Assembly (NCBI RefSeq): GCF_016801865.2 | Contig: NC_068938.1 | Coordinates: forward strand, 189,172,850-189,236,849 | Source of the DNA: Culex pipiens pallens | Taxonomy: Eukaryota > Arthropoda > Insecta > Diptera > Culicidae | DNA length: 64,000 bases | Direction: 5' to 3' | In this document: in pieces, positions 1 to 12,500 of the stretch | Layout: every line of letters begins with the position of its first letter | Position numbering within the stretch: position 1 is the first letter of the stretch | Position numbers and translations under genes: made by a program | The notes under the pieces: generated by a model | Told to the model about the DNA's origin: nothing | Database searches by the model: none | The model's input: the letters and a program-made list of their open reading frames with translations, nothing else

Positions 1-532
1 TCATCACAATTGGCAGCACTAAGCAGACCTAAAAGAGCGCTGGAAAAAAAAGAACTAAGCTGAAAATAGAAGAATGGGCGTGGCCCAATGCACTCGACTG
101 ATTAGAATGCATTTGGGAAATATTTTTTTCAAATGCTTGTAACAGGAATAGCATAACTTTTAATAAAAGTGAAAATAAACAGAAATGTTCACAAAAAGTT
201 GTTCTACTCGTTGGTGTACTTGGTTTTAGTAAATTTCAAGGAACACTCCAGATTAGCCAGCATCATTCAAACACGACCGCTTATTAGGCTTAAAATGGGT
301 ATATTTCCCCTATAACTCTTGACTCCAGCTCTTTCAAGTGACCGAACTCCACTGACTAAAACAACAATTCTAATACAAAGTTGTTGTAAATTCATCAACT
401 CCGATTCCAACATTTCAAATTTTTCCAAATCCGGAAAGATCCAACCCACATGGCCATGGCAGAATATCACTTTCGAGGGGAAAATATACAAATTCAACTC
501 TCTTGTAACTCATCTAAACCCCAAACTTGCAG
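1..532 (+). other. Intron of the dynein gene (3' part)
   Basis: AT-rich sequence without a convincing coding exon. It ends in a pyrimidine-containing tract and a CAG acceptor at 530-532, directly before the first dynein exon in the window. The open frames here are short and show no family resemblance. The rest of this intron and the 5' exons of the gene lie left of the window. Confidence 0.6.
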
Positions 533-3500
533 GAAAAGGTCAAAATCTGCCGCCGCAAAACCGAAGACCTGGACGATGTGATTCCCAAGCCCGAGTCGTA
601 CTACGCGGACCAGCTGCGCGAGCATGCGCGCCGCGCCCCCGTGCCCAAGATGCTGGCCAAAACCGAGGACAAGATCCTGTCGTACGTGCCGAAACGGCTG
701 CGCCAGCAGTACCCGCAGGTCCTCAAGGCGTACATGGCCGACGTGCACGAGGACTTTGACAAAGTCATGAAGGCGTTCAGCTGCCAGAAGATCTTCAAAC
801 CCGGCCCCGACGACTATGTTCCACCGAGGGAGAAGTTTGAGTTTAAACGGCTCGGCCGGACGGCCAACTATAAGAACTTTCTGAAACACCGAGCGAGCAT
901 CCAGAAAAATCTGCTGATACCGCATCCGTTCATTCGGTGTATTATCCACTATTCATACACAGACTTTCCGGCTGTACTGAACGACTACACGCAGTACCGG
1001 ATGAAGGAGGAGATAACCCTGAATGAGCTTCGCGATATGGCCAAGAAGGAACTCCAGGGATGCAATAACTTCATCGCGCAGGAATGGTACCCGAAGGTCA
1101 CGCGGATCCTGAAGAAACACTACGAACGTCGGACACTTCCAAAGTCCATGTGGCCCAAGGTTATCAGCTGTGCGTCCAACCTGATCAACCGCCAGCTAAC
1201 TGAACTGAAGTTACGCACCATCGATCATCTGCGGGCGACGGTTCTAAACGTGCACAAGATCCCCCAGATGAAGATCATCACCATCTGTGACGACGGACTC
1301 GATCTGTTCCCAAGTCTGAACGACATCTTCAGCGTTTACCAGAACGCGATCGAGGACATTGCCGGTGTTGGTTCGCGCTTAGAACCGCTGGAGAACATGA
1401 TCGATGCACAGGCCTTCCCCGCCAAAACCGGCTTCATGAAGGTCAGCGTCGGTGAAATCACGCTACAGGAAGCGCACGACGCACTGCAGGTTGCTCTGGA
1501 GCAAACGTTCGAACCACTCGCCACCTACCTGCGGGACTTCCAAGAGCAGTTTGCCGGGTTGATCAGCAAGGAAACGCGCGACGATCTGGACGAGTTTCTC
1601 AGCGAGTCCCGATCGTTCGAGGAATACCTGGAAAAGATCGAGCAGTTCCAGGCGTACCAGAGCAAGATCAAAAACCTCGTGATGAAGGAGTACTTCTACG
1701 TGGCCATCGTGAACCAATCGGACGCGATAGGCGGACTGCGCAAAATCGTTCGCGAATACATCGAGCGTATCGCGTCCCACATTGCGGTGGAACATAGGCG
1801 AGAGGGGCAGCGGATTTGCAAGGAGTTTGAAGAGATCAAGGACCGTGCGTTGGAGATACCAACCTCAACGGAGCAGCTGATGGCGAACGGCGAGTACATG
1901 ACCCGCGCGAAAACGGAAGTGATCGAGGAGCTGAGGGAGAAGATTCAGGCTTCGGTTAGGGTGAGGATCGCTTGTTATTTGAGCAATTCTCTACGAAATC
2001 GGCCGATTTCGACCATTTTTATTTTTTTATTTTTTGTATTTTTTTGATTTGGCTCAAACTTTGTGGGGGCCTTCCCTATGACCAAAAAAGTTATTTTGTG
2101 TCATTGGTTTCCCCATAGAAATCTCCATACAATTGTGGCAGCTGTCCATACAAAAATGATACGTAAATATTTATTCAAACAGCTGTAACTTTTGAGTGAA
2201 TTTTCTGACCAATTTGGTGTCATCAGCAAAGTTGTACGTATTGTTGAGGACCATTGAGAAAAAAATAGGTACCGTAAACTGGGGTGACTTTCATAGCCCG
2301 GGGTGACTTTCATAGGTTTTTCAAATGCCCGTCAAATATAAATGCAAATCTAAACATTTTTGAGAATTTTGAGTATGTAAGCATTAAGGAATAGCTTATT
2401 ATCGAACATATCGTGCTTACCATTTCATTAGGGCACATAACTTTTGTAAACAAGAGTGTGTCCCTTTCACATCTTACGTAAACTGTCATTTGAGTAAAAG
2501 GGATACACTATTGTTTATAAAAGTTATGTGCCCTTTTGAAATGTTAGGCTCCATATATGCAAAAATGTGACTGTTACATTGGATGTATCAAAATTAGTGG
2601 CCAAATCAAATTTCTATCAATGTCACCTCGGGCTATCAAAATCACCCCAGTTTACGGTACACGGAAAGAAAATTTGGCGATTTTTTAATTCGTTTTTTTT
2701 ACAAAAACTCCATTACTCAAAATACGTATTTTTTGATTTTCGAGATTTTTTGATATGGTTTAGGGGACCAAAACCCGCAACTTTTGAGCTATAGAGAAGT
2801 ATGGTCAAAAAATCTGCCGCCTAATTATGAATTTTTTAAAAAAAGTGATTTTTGGAAAAAATCGAAATTTCATACAAAAAAAATGTTGTCCTCATTTTTT
2901 ATGCAAAATTGAATTTGCAATCGAAAAGTACCTTACAGTTTTTTTTATATAAAGCCACCAAAAGTTTGATTTTAGTGAAATATTTGCAGTTTTTCGTTTT
3001 TTTTTTTTTAAATAGTGACCATGAGTGACCTTTTCTGAAAAGATTGCTATAAAATTGTCTAAGAGACATTGAAGATTGGACCTTTGGAAGGAAATTGAAG
3101 TTGTCTAAGACTCACCCAAACAACCAACAATTTTCTAATGTCGACCTTTTGAAATGTTTGTCCTGATTCAAAAATTTTTAAAATATTGTTTTCGAAAATG
3201 AGGTCTACATATTTTTTGTGTGAAATTTCGATTTTCAAAAATGAGGTCTAAATTTTTTTGTGTAAAATTTCGATTTTTTCCAAAAATCACAATTTTTTGA
3301 TTTTTTGACCATACTTCTCTATAGCTCAAAAGTTACGGGTTTTGGTACCCTAAAACATAGAAAAAAATCTCGAAAATCAAAAAATACTTATTTTGAGAAA
3401 ACGAGTTTTTGTAAAAATAAAGTTAATAAAAATCGGCTAATTCTTTTTTCCTTGTACCTATTTTTTCTCAATAGTCCTCAACAATACCTACAACTTTGCC

Positions 3501-6500
3501 GAAGACACCAAATTGATCAGAAAATTCACTCAAAAGTAACAGATTTTGGAATTTGACGTATCATTTTTGTATGAACAGCTGCCAAAATTGTATGGAGACT
3601 TGTATGGGTGAACCAATGACACAAAATAGCTTCTTTGGTCATGAGGATGGCCCCCACAAAGTTTGAGCAAAATAAAAAAATACAAATAAAATCCATTTCC
3701 GGTTTTGGTAGAGATTTGCTCATTTTGAACCTGGAAACTCAACACACTGAACTCGAACTCTATTTCAGATTGGAACCTACCTCCTGGAGCTGATCGAGCT
3801 GCCGCCCGACCAGATGGACGTCCAAATGGAGAGTGTCAACTGGTACTTCCGCATTCCGGCGGTCTTCGACGTGAACTCGACCAACTTTGAAGCGTACAAG
3901 TTCCAGTTCGAGGAGAAGCTCCAGGATGTCACGAAGCAGCTGAACGAGAAGATGGAGGAGATGATTCCGAAAATTGCCATCATCAACGATATGACCGAGA
4001 CGGAAAAGTTCCGCGATTACGTGATCCTGCTGCAGGGTTACATCGATCAGATATTCGTGTTTGAGGATTACGTCAAGTGGATCAACAAGGAGGAGGTGCT
4101 GTTCAAGTTTCCCAAGTCGCAGTATCCGGTGCTGGAGGCGATCAAGACTTTCATCGTGCCGTTTTACAAACTGATAAGGTAAGACTCTTTCTAAGTTTGA
4201 TGTTCAACGAAGGCTCATGAATTTTTCAGACTGTGCATGCGCTGGCTACGCTACTACAACGTCTGGATGGACGGTCCGTTTGAGTATCTGGAGCCACACT
4301 TTGTCGAGTCCAAGACGGAAGAGTTTCTGAAAGAGTTTCAGAAAACTCAAAAGTACTATCGTAATCGCATCAAGGCGGACATGCTCGAGAATACGCTGTG
4401 CAAATTCAAAGTATTATCATTAATTTATATTTGAATCACTTTACTAACCTTCTTCTACTAGGGACAAACGGAAGATCCCGACCCGGAGAAGCACCCGTGT
4501 CCGCTGAAGCTGTGCGCTCGGATGACCCAATCCATCAAGGACTTCCACCTGGGAGTGTACATCGTAAACATTATGTGCAACCCCGCCCTTAAAGATCGTC
4601 ACTGGGACGAAATGTCCGAAATAGCAGGATTTGATCTCACCCCGGATGCGGGAACCACCCTACGGAAGATCATCAACTACAAGCTGGAGCATGATTTGGA
4701 CAAGTTCGAGATCATCAGCATCGGTGCGAACAAAGAACTGCAACTGCAACAGAATCTCGCTTCCATGATTAAAGAGTGGGAGTCGATCGAATTCAAGCTC
4801 AACCCGTTCAAGGACACCGGAATCAACATACTGTCCGGGCTGGACGAGATCCAATCTGTGCTGGACGATCACATCCTGAAGACGCTTGCGATGAGAGGAT
4901 CGGCGTTTGTGAAACCTTGCGAGAAAGAGGTGAAGGAGTGGTACAAAACTCTAACCCGGGTGAACAAAACGATCGAGCAGTGGGGAAAGGTTCAGAGCAC
5001 CTGGCTGTATCTGCTGCCGATCTTCTCGTCCGCGGACATTGTAGCGCAGATGCCGAACGAGGGACGTATGTTCCAGCAGGTCGACAAGACGTACCGGATG
5101 TACATGAAAATTGTCGAGGCAAACCGGTCGGTCATGAACGTGGCAGCAGCCAAAGGTGTCCAGGAAGCGCTGGAGCAATCCAACGAGCTGATGGAAGAGA
5201 TTACCAACGGAGTAAACGAATATCTGGAGAAGAAGCGACTGTACTTTCCGAGATTCTTCTTTCTCTCCAATGACGAAATGTTGGAAATTTTGTCGGAGAC
5301 GAAAGATCCTCTCCGTGTTCAGCCACACTTGAGCAAATGCTTCGAAGGTATCAACCGGCTTGAGTTTGACAAAGCGCTGGATATCCGGTCAATGTTCAGC
5401 ATCGAAAAGGAGCAGGTTCAGTTTGTTGAGAAGGTGTCGACCACCGAAGCTCGCGGCAGCGTCGAAAAGTGGCTACTCCGCGTAGAAGAAGAAATGTTGA
5501 AAGCCGTCATGCACCAGATCAACGCGAGTTACGAGTCGTACAAGGAGAAACCGCGCGACTCGTGGGTGCTGGATTGGCCCGGAATGGTTGTTCTGTGCGT
5601 GTCGCAGATTTACTGGGCAGCAAACATTCACGCGTGCTTGGGAAGAAAGGAGGAAGCTCTTATGGAGTACCACAAGCAGCTCCAGAGCGAATTGATGGAC
5701 GTTGTGAAGTTAATCCGATCCAAGGAAATCACAAATTTAGACCGAATCACCATCAAAGCGTTGATCGTAATCGACGTGCACGGGAAGGACGTCGTTGATG
5801 ATCTGATCAAGCAGCAGTGCTTCCACTCGGAAAACGACTTTCAATGGTTGGCGCAGCTGCGTTACTACTGGAGCGCCGAAGAGGTGACCGTCAAGATCAT
5901 CAACGCGTCCGTGAGGTTTGCCTGTGAGTATCTTGGCAATTCGGATCGACTGGTCATCACGCCGTTGACGGATCGCTGCTACCGCACGCTGATGGGAGCT
6001 TACCAGCTGCACTTGAACGGGGCCCCGGAAGGTCCGGCCGGAACGGGCAAGACGGAAACGACCAAAGATCTGGCGAAGGCCCTCGCCGTACAGTGCAAAG
6101 TGTTCAACTGTTCCGACGGGCTGGATTACAAAGCCATGGGCAAATTCTTCAAGGTATGTGGTATAATATTCTTACTAGAACTGTGCTATCATCCTGTCTT
6201 TTCATCTTCAAGGGTTTGGCATCCTCGGGCGCTTGGGCATGCTTCGACGAATTCAACCGGATCGAGCTGGAAGTGCTCTCGGTAGTTGCCCAGCAGATTC
6301 TCTGCATCATCGTTGCCGTTCGAGCTGGCGTGCAGAAGTTCATATTCGAAGGTACCGAGCTGACGTTGAACCCGGCTTGTTACGTGTGTATTACGATGAA
6401 CCCTGGCTACGCGGGACGTTCCGAGCTTCCGGATAATCTCAAAGTGCTGTTCCGTACCGTAGCAATGATGGTTCCGGACTACGCAATGATTGGAGAGATT

Positions 6501-9500
6501 TCCCTGTACTCGTTTGGATTCACCAATGCACGTTCGCTAGCGGTGAAAATCGTGACCACCTATCGACTCTGCTCGGAACAGCTGTCATCCCAGAACCACT
6601 ACGATTATGGAATGCGTGCCGTCAAGACGGTTCTGCAAGCATGTGGTAACTTGAAAAAGTCTTTTCCCGACGAAGACGAAGAAATCCTCCTGCTCCGATC
6701 GCTGATCGACGTAAACCTCCCGAAATTCCTCCGTAAAGATGTTCCTCTGTTTGAGGGAATCATCTCCGACTTGTTCCCGGGAGTAGATCTTCCCCAAGCC
6801 GATTATACACTGCTCACCAATGCGTTCAACGACGTTTGCCGGGACCTGAAACTTCAGCCCAAGGACAGCTTCCTAACCAAGGTAATTCAGACGTACGAGA
6901 TGATGATTGTGCGACACGGTTTCATGATGGTCGGACATCCCTTTTCCGGCAAGTCTATGACGCTGAAGGTGCTTGCGGAGTGCCTGACGAAGCTACGCGG
7001 AAAGAGCGATAATCCGTACTTCCAAAAAGTACGTTACGACGTGGTAAATCCAAAGGCAATTACAATGGGTCAGCTTTACGGGGCGTTTGACCCCATTAGT
7101 TACGAGTGGACCGACGGTATTTCGTCCACTATCTTCAGAGGTTTCGCCATTGACGCCACCCTAGACCGGAAGTGGTTGATCTTCGACGGACCCGTCGATG
7201 CCGTGTGGATCGAGAACATGAACACCGTGCTGGACGACAACAAGAAGCTGTGCCTGACGTCGGGAGAGGTGATCACGATGACCGGTGAGATGACGATGAT
7301 ATTCGAGGTCCAGGACCTGGAGCAAGCCTCGCCGGCGACCGTTTCGCGATGTGGAATGATTTTCATGGAACCGTCTGTCATTGGTTGGGAAGCGTTCGTC
7401 AAGTCGTGGATCCAGCGGTGCAACAAGCAGTGGACAACGGATTGGGAGGACTTTCTGCTGGAGATCTTCCGCTGGGTGGTTCCGGACTGTTTGACCTTTC
7501 TGCGGCGGCAGTGCAAGCAGTATCTGTATCCGGGGGACATCAGCCTGCTGACGTGTACGATGAACATCTTTCAAATGATCATCGACGAAGCGGTCCACGA
7601 GAGCCCGGACGAGTTCGGCAAGTTTCTGTTCACCTGGTTCCAGGCGGCTCTGATGTACTCGGTTGTGTGGGGCTTGGCCGGGCTTCTGGACATGGAATCG
7701 AAGGTCAAGTTTGACGAGTTTTATCGAGAGGTGAGTAGTTGCAAATTTCGTTGTTGTTGACAATAACGGGTTTATCGTTTCAAAGATTTGGAAGGGGGCC
7801 GACGGAGGTCATCCAGTGCCGGAAGCGATGGGGAAGATTGACGTATCGATGCCAGGTGAGGGAATGATCATGGATTACGTGTACCACTTTAAGCAGAAGG
7901 GAAGCTGGCGGTACTATCCGGACATGGTTCGGCAAATGAAAAATGAAGTCGGTATAACGCTGCTAGTTCCAACGCTGGATTCGGTTCGTTACATGCACAT
8001 TATTGATATCCACGTAAAGGTACAATTCGCGTTTAAAAACAAGAAATTCTGTTGACATTAACCCTTTCGAGACATTTCAGAACAAGAAACCCCTTCTAAT
8101 GGTGGGTCCAACCGGTACAGGAAAGACATACTACTTCCAGAACTACCTGATGAGCAAAATGGATCAGGTCACCTTCCTCCCGACCCTGATCACGTTCACG
8201 TCACAAATCACCGCAAATCAAACGCAAGAGCTGATCATATCTAAACTCATCAAGAAGAAACGAGGACAGTACGGCCCACCGGACAACAAAACGGCGGTTC
8301 TATTCCTGGACGATATGAACATGCCAGCGAAGGAAATCTACGGAGCCCAACCGCCGATCGAGCTGATCCGGCAGTACTTTGACTACTCCCACTGGTATGA
8401 CCTGAAGGATGCATCCAAGCTGTACCTGCAGAAAATCCTGGTCATGGCAGCGTGCGGACTTCCAGGCGGAAGTCGTCAGAACGTGTACGAACGCTTCCTG
8501 TGTCACTTTGACTGCTTTGCCATCAGCAACTTTAACGATGAAACCATGTTCAAGATCTTCACCAACGTCCTGCTGGACGGGTATAAGAAGGGCGGTCACG
8601 CAACGGACGTTACCACCATGGTGAACATGATCGTGAACGCAACCCTGGATACCTACCAGTTTGCCTGCGCCAAGTTGCTACCAACTCCGGCCAAATCCCA
8701 CTACATCTTCAACCTGCGAGACGTATCCCGAGTGATAAGCGGTTGCTCGATGCTCAAGCGAGAATCGGTGGAAAGCAAGAAGATATTCCCGCGGCTTTGG
8801 ATGCACGAAGCGATGCGAGTGTTCTTCGATCGGCTGGTTGACGACAAGGATCGTCTGTTTGTGTTTGACCACTTGAACCAGAACTTGAAAACGTTCTTCA
8901 AGGAGAAGCCGGAGCAACTGCTGCCGGACTTTTTCAACGAGCATACGGGAGTGGTCAAGTTGGGAAGCTTGAACAATCTCATGTTTGGCAGTTACTTTGA
9001 CGTGGACGCCGAACCCGAGGATCGAAAGTACGAGGAAACGGTCCACGTGGAGCAGTTCAGAGACCTGGCGAATCGCGATTTGGCTGAATACAACAGCACG
9101 CACAAGGCTAAGATGGACATTGTGCTGTTCCAGTATGCGTTGCAGCACTTGAACAAGATATGTCGGATAATGTCGATGCCGGGTGGAAGCTGCATGCTTG
9201 TGGGGATGGGCGGTTCCGGTAGGCAATCCCTAACCAAACTGGCAGCTCAAATCTGCGGACAGTCGCTGTTTCAACCGGAGATCACCAAATACTACGGACT
9301 AAACGAGTGGAGAGAAGATCTGAAGAAGGTGCTGAAGGAAGCTGGCGGAATGGGTCGTGACACCGTCTTCTTGCTGACGGAAGCTCAACTAAAGGAGGAA
9401 ATATTCCTCCAAGATATCGACTGCTTGCTGAACATTGGTGAAGTACCCAACATCTACCCGGTGGATGAAAAGCAAGAAATTCTAGAGATGGTACGACTGG

Positions 9501-12500
9501 CAGCTCAAGGTGGAAACCGCAACCTGGACATTAGTCCGCTGGAGGTGTTCCAGTTCTTCGTGAACCGATGCAAGCAAAAGCTGCACATCGTAATCTGCTT
9601 CAGTCCTATCGGATCCGCCCTAAGAACCCGAATCCGTTTGTACCCTTCGCTGGTCAATTGCTGTACAATCGACTGGTTCGATGCCTGGCCAGAGGATGCA
9701 CTGGAAAAGGTAGCGGAGATGTACATGAAGGAACTCGACGTTGAACCATCCGTCAAAGAATCTATTGTTGTCTCATGCAAGCATTTCCACGTCGTGGCAC
9801 GCGAAGTATCCGCCGAGTTTACTGCTTCTACCGGTCGTGTTACGTACATCACGTCTGCGTCCTATTTGGAACTGATCAAATGTTTCCGTAACCTGACCAA
9901 GAAGCATCAAACCGAAATCATGGAGAACAAAATGCGTTACCTGGGAGGTTTGGAGAAACTGGACGCCGCTGCCGATGCCGTTTCGGTGATGCAAAAGGAA
10001 CTGAACGCACTGCAACCCACGTTGATCGTAATGGCCGAACAGTCGCGCAAAATGACGGCGGAGATTGAGAAGGAGTCGATCGAAGCTGCCGCGGCTACGG
10101 AGCAGGTGAAGAAGGACGAAATCGTTGCGAACGTTCAGGCTGCCGAAGCGCAGGTGTTGAAAGCTGACTGCGAGAAAGATCTTGCCGGGGCAATCCCAAT
10201 TCTGGAAGAGGCTATCCAAGCGTTGAACACGCTTAAGCCGAACGATATTACGCTGGTGAAGTCGATGAAGAATCCACCGGAAGTGGTCAAGCTGACGATG
10301 GCCGCCGTGTGCGTGATGAAGGGAATACCGGCGGACAAAGTGACGGATCAGGCCACCGGGAAGAAGATGCTGGACTTTTGGGGTCCTAGCAAGCGATTGC
10401 TGGGCGATATGGCTTTTCTGCAGACGTTGAAAGACTTCGACAAGGATACAATCAATCCGGACATTATGAAGAAAATCCGGAAGGAGTTCATACCCCACAA
10501 GGACTTCCAGCCGCACATCGTGGCGAAGGCGTCGAGCGCTGCGGAGGGTCTGTGCAAGTGGATCATTGCAATGGATTTGTACGATGCCGTCGCGAAGATT
10601 GTGGCTCCAAAGAAGGAGAAGCTCAAGCTAGCGGAGAAGGAGTACGCGGAAACGATGGCTTTGCTGAACGAGAAACGCCAGCTGGCGGCCAATCTGGAGC
10701 GACGAGTTGCGGAGTTGAACGATGATCTGGACGAGGCAAATCGGAAGAAGCAGGAAGTTGAGGAGGAGGTTCAAATGTGCAAAGATAAGTTGCAGCGAGC
10801 GGAAACGTTGATTGGAGGCTTGGGAGGGGAGAAGAGTCGCTGGACGGTTTCGGCGGAGAACCTGCAGCTTCTGTACGACAATTTGGCTGGAGATATTTTG
10901 GTATCGAGTGGTGTGATTGCTTATCTAGCTCCGCTGACGGCCACCTACCGTAACCGTTGCATCGAGAATTGGCACAGTTTCGTTCGTAAGATCCAAATTC
11001 CTTGCTCTGAAACGTACAGTTTGGTGAATGTTTTGGGATCGAAGATCAAGATACAGAACTGGAACATCGCTGGACTGCCAACGGATGCATTCTCTACCGA
11101 GAACGGAATCATCATGGATAGCTCCAGTCGGTACAGCTTGTTTATTGATCCGCAGTTCCAGGCGAATAAGTGGATTCGCAACATGGAGAGGAACAACCAC
11201 CTGCAAATTTTCAAGTTCTCCCAATCGGACTACATGAAGCGACTGGAGTCGTGCATCGAGCACGGCTACCCAGCGTTGATCGAAAACGTGTTTGAAGATT
11301 TGGAAGCTCCGCTGGATCCGTTGCTGAACAGAAATACCTTCTTCCAAGGCGGAACGGAGTACCTCAGCTTGGGAGACAACGTGATTCCGATTTCGCCTAA
11401 GTTCCGGCTCTATCTAACATCCGGGCTGAGAAACCCGCACTACCTGCCGGAAGTGTTCAACAAGGTAACGATCATTAACTTTGCGCTGACCATCCAGGGA
11501 CTGGAAGACCAGCTGCTGGGGATTGTGGTTGCCAAAGAGCGACCCGACCTGCAGGAGATTCGTCAGAGTTTGATCCTGCAAGGGGCGAAAAACGTTTCGA
11601 TGCTCAAGGAGGTCGAAGACAAGATATTGAAGACGCTGTCTGAGAGCAAGGGGGATATTTTGGAAGACGAAAGTGCGATAAAAATTCTGGATGATTCGAA
11701 GCGTATTTCGATCGAAATTGTGCAGAAGCAGGAGGACTCCAAGGAAATCGAAGCAAAGATTGAGGCGTTCAGACAAAGCTATCGTCCAGTCGCTGCTCAC
11801 TCTTCGACGCTGTATTACTGCATTACGGAGCTGCCGAACATTGATCCGATGTATCAGTTCTCGCTGAATTGGTTCATCAATCTTTACATTTATTCGATCG
11901 AGAATGCAAACAGGACGAAGGATTTGACGCGACGGTTGAAGTTCCTGATGGATGCCGTCACGTTGAATTTGTACAATAACGTGTGTCGGAGTTTGTTTGA
12001 AAAGGACAAGCTTCTGTTTTCGTTTGTTTTGACGACAAAGATCATGATATCGTGTGGTCAGATTGACCAGAAGCAGTTCCAGTTCCTGCTGACGGGAGGT
12101 GAGAAGACTGCGATTGACAGGCCGAATCCGGACAAGTCCTGGATCACTGAGAAGTTGTGGGGTGACATCAACCGGCTGGAACAGTTGGCCGAGTTTACCG
12201 GATTTGTGGACGGCTTCCTGAAGAGCAGGGACGCATGGAAACACTACTACGATGTTGAAGATACCCACGTGGAGAAGTTGCCGAGTCCTTGGCAGGAGAA
12301 GACCAACCGGTTCGAGAAGCTGATCATTCTGTGCACATTTAGACCTGACAAGGCAGTTCTTGCGATAACGGAATTTGTTGCTTCCGAGATGGGTCAGGCT
12401 TACGTACTTCCTCCACCATTTGACATTGCGAGATCCTACGAAGACTCCAACTGTTTGACACCGCTGATCTTTATTCTTTCACCGGGCGCTGACCCGATGA

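Noticed and set aside
319..759. Plus-strand ORF overlapping the first dynein exon
   Set aside because: Wrong-frame shadow of the dynein exon extended into intron sequence.
10135..12268. Several 100-280-codon antisense ORFs across the dynein exons
   Set aside because: Antisense shadows of GC-rich dynein codons; no motifs and no splice or start context.
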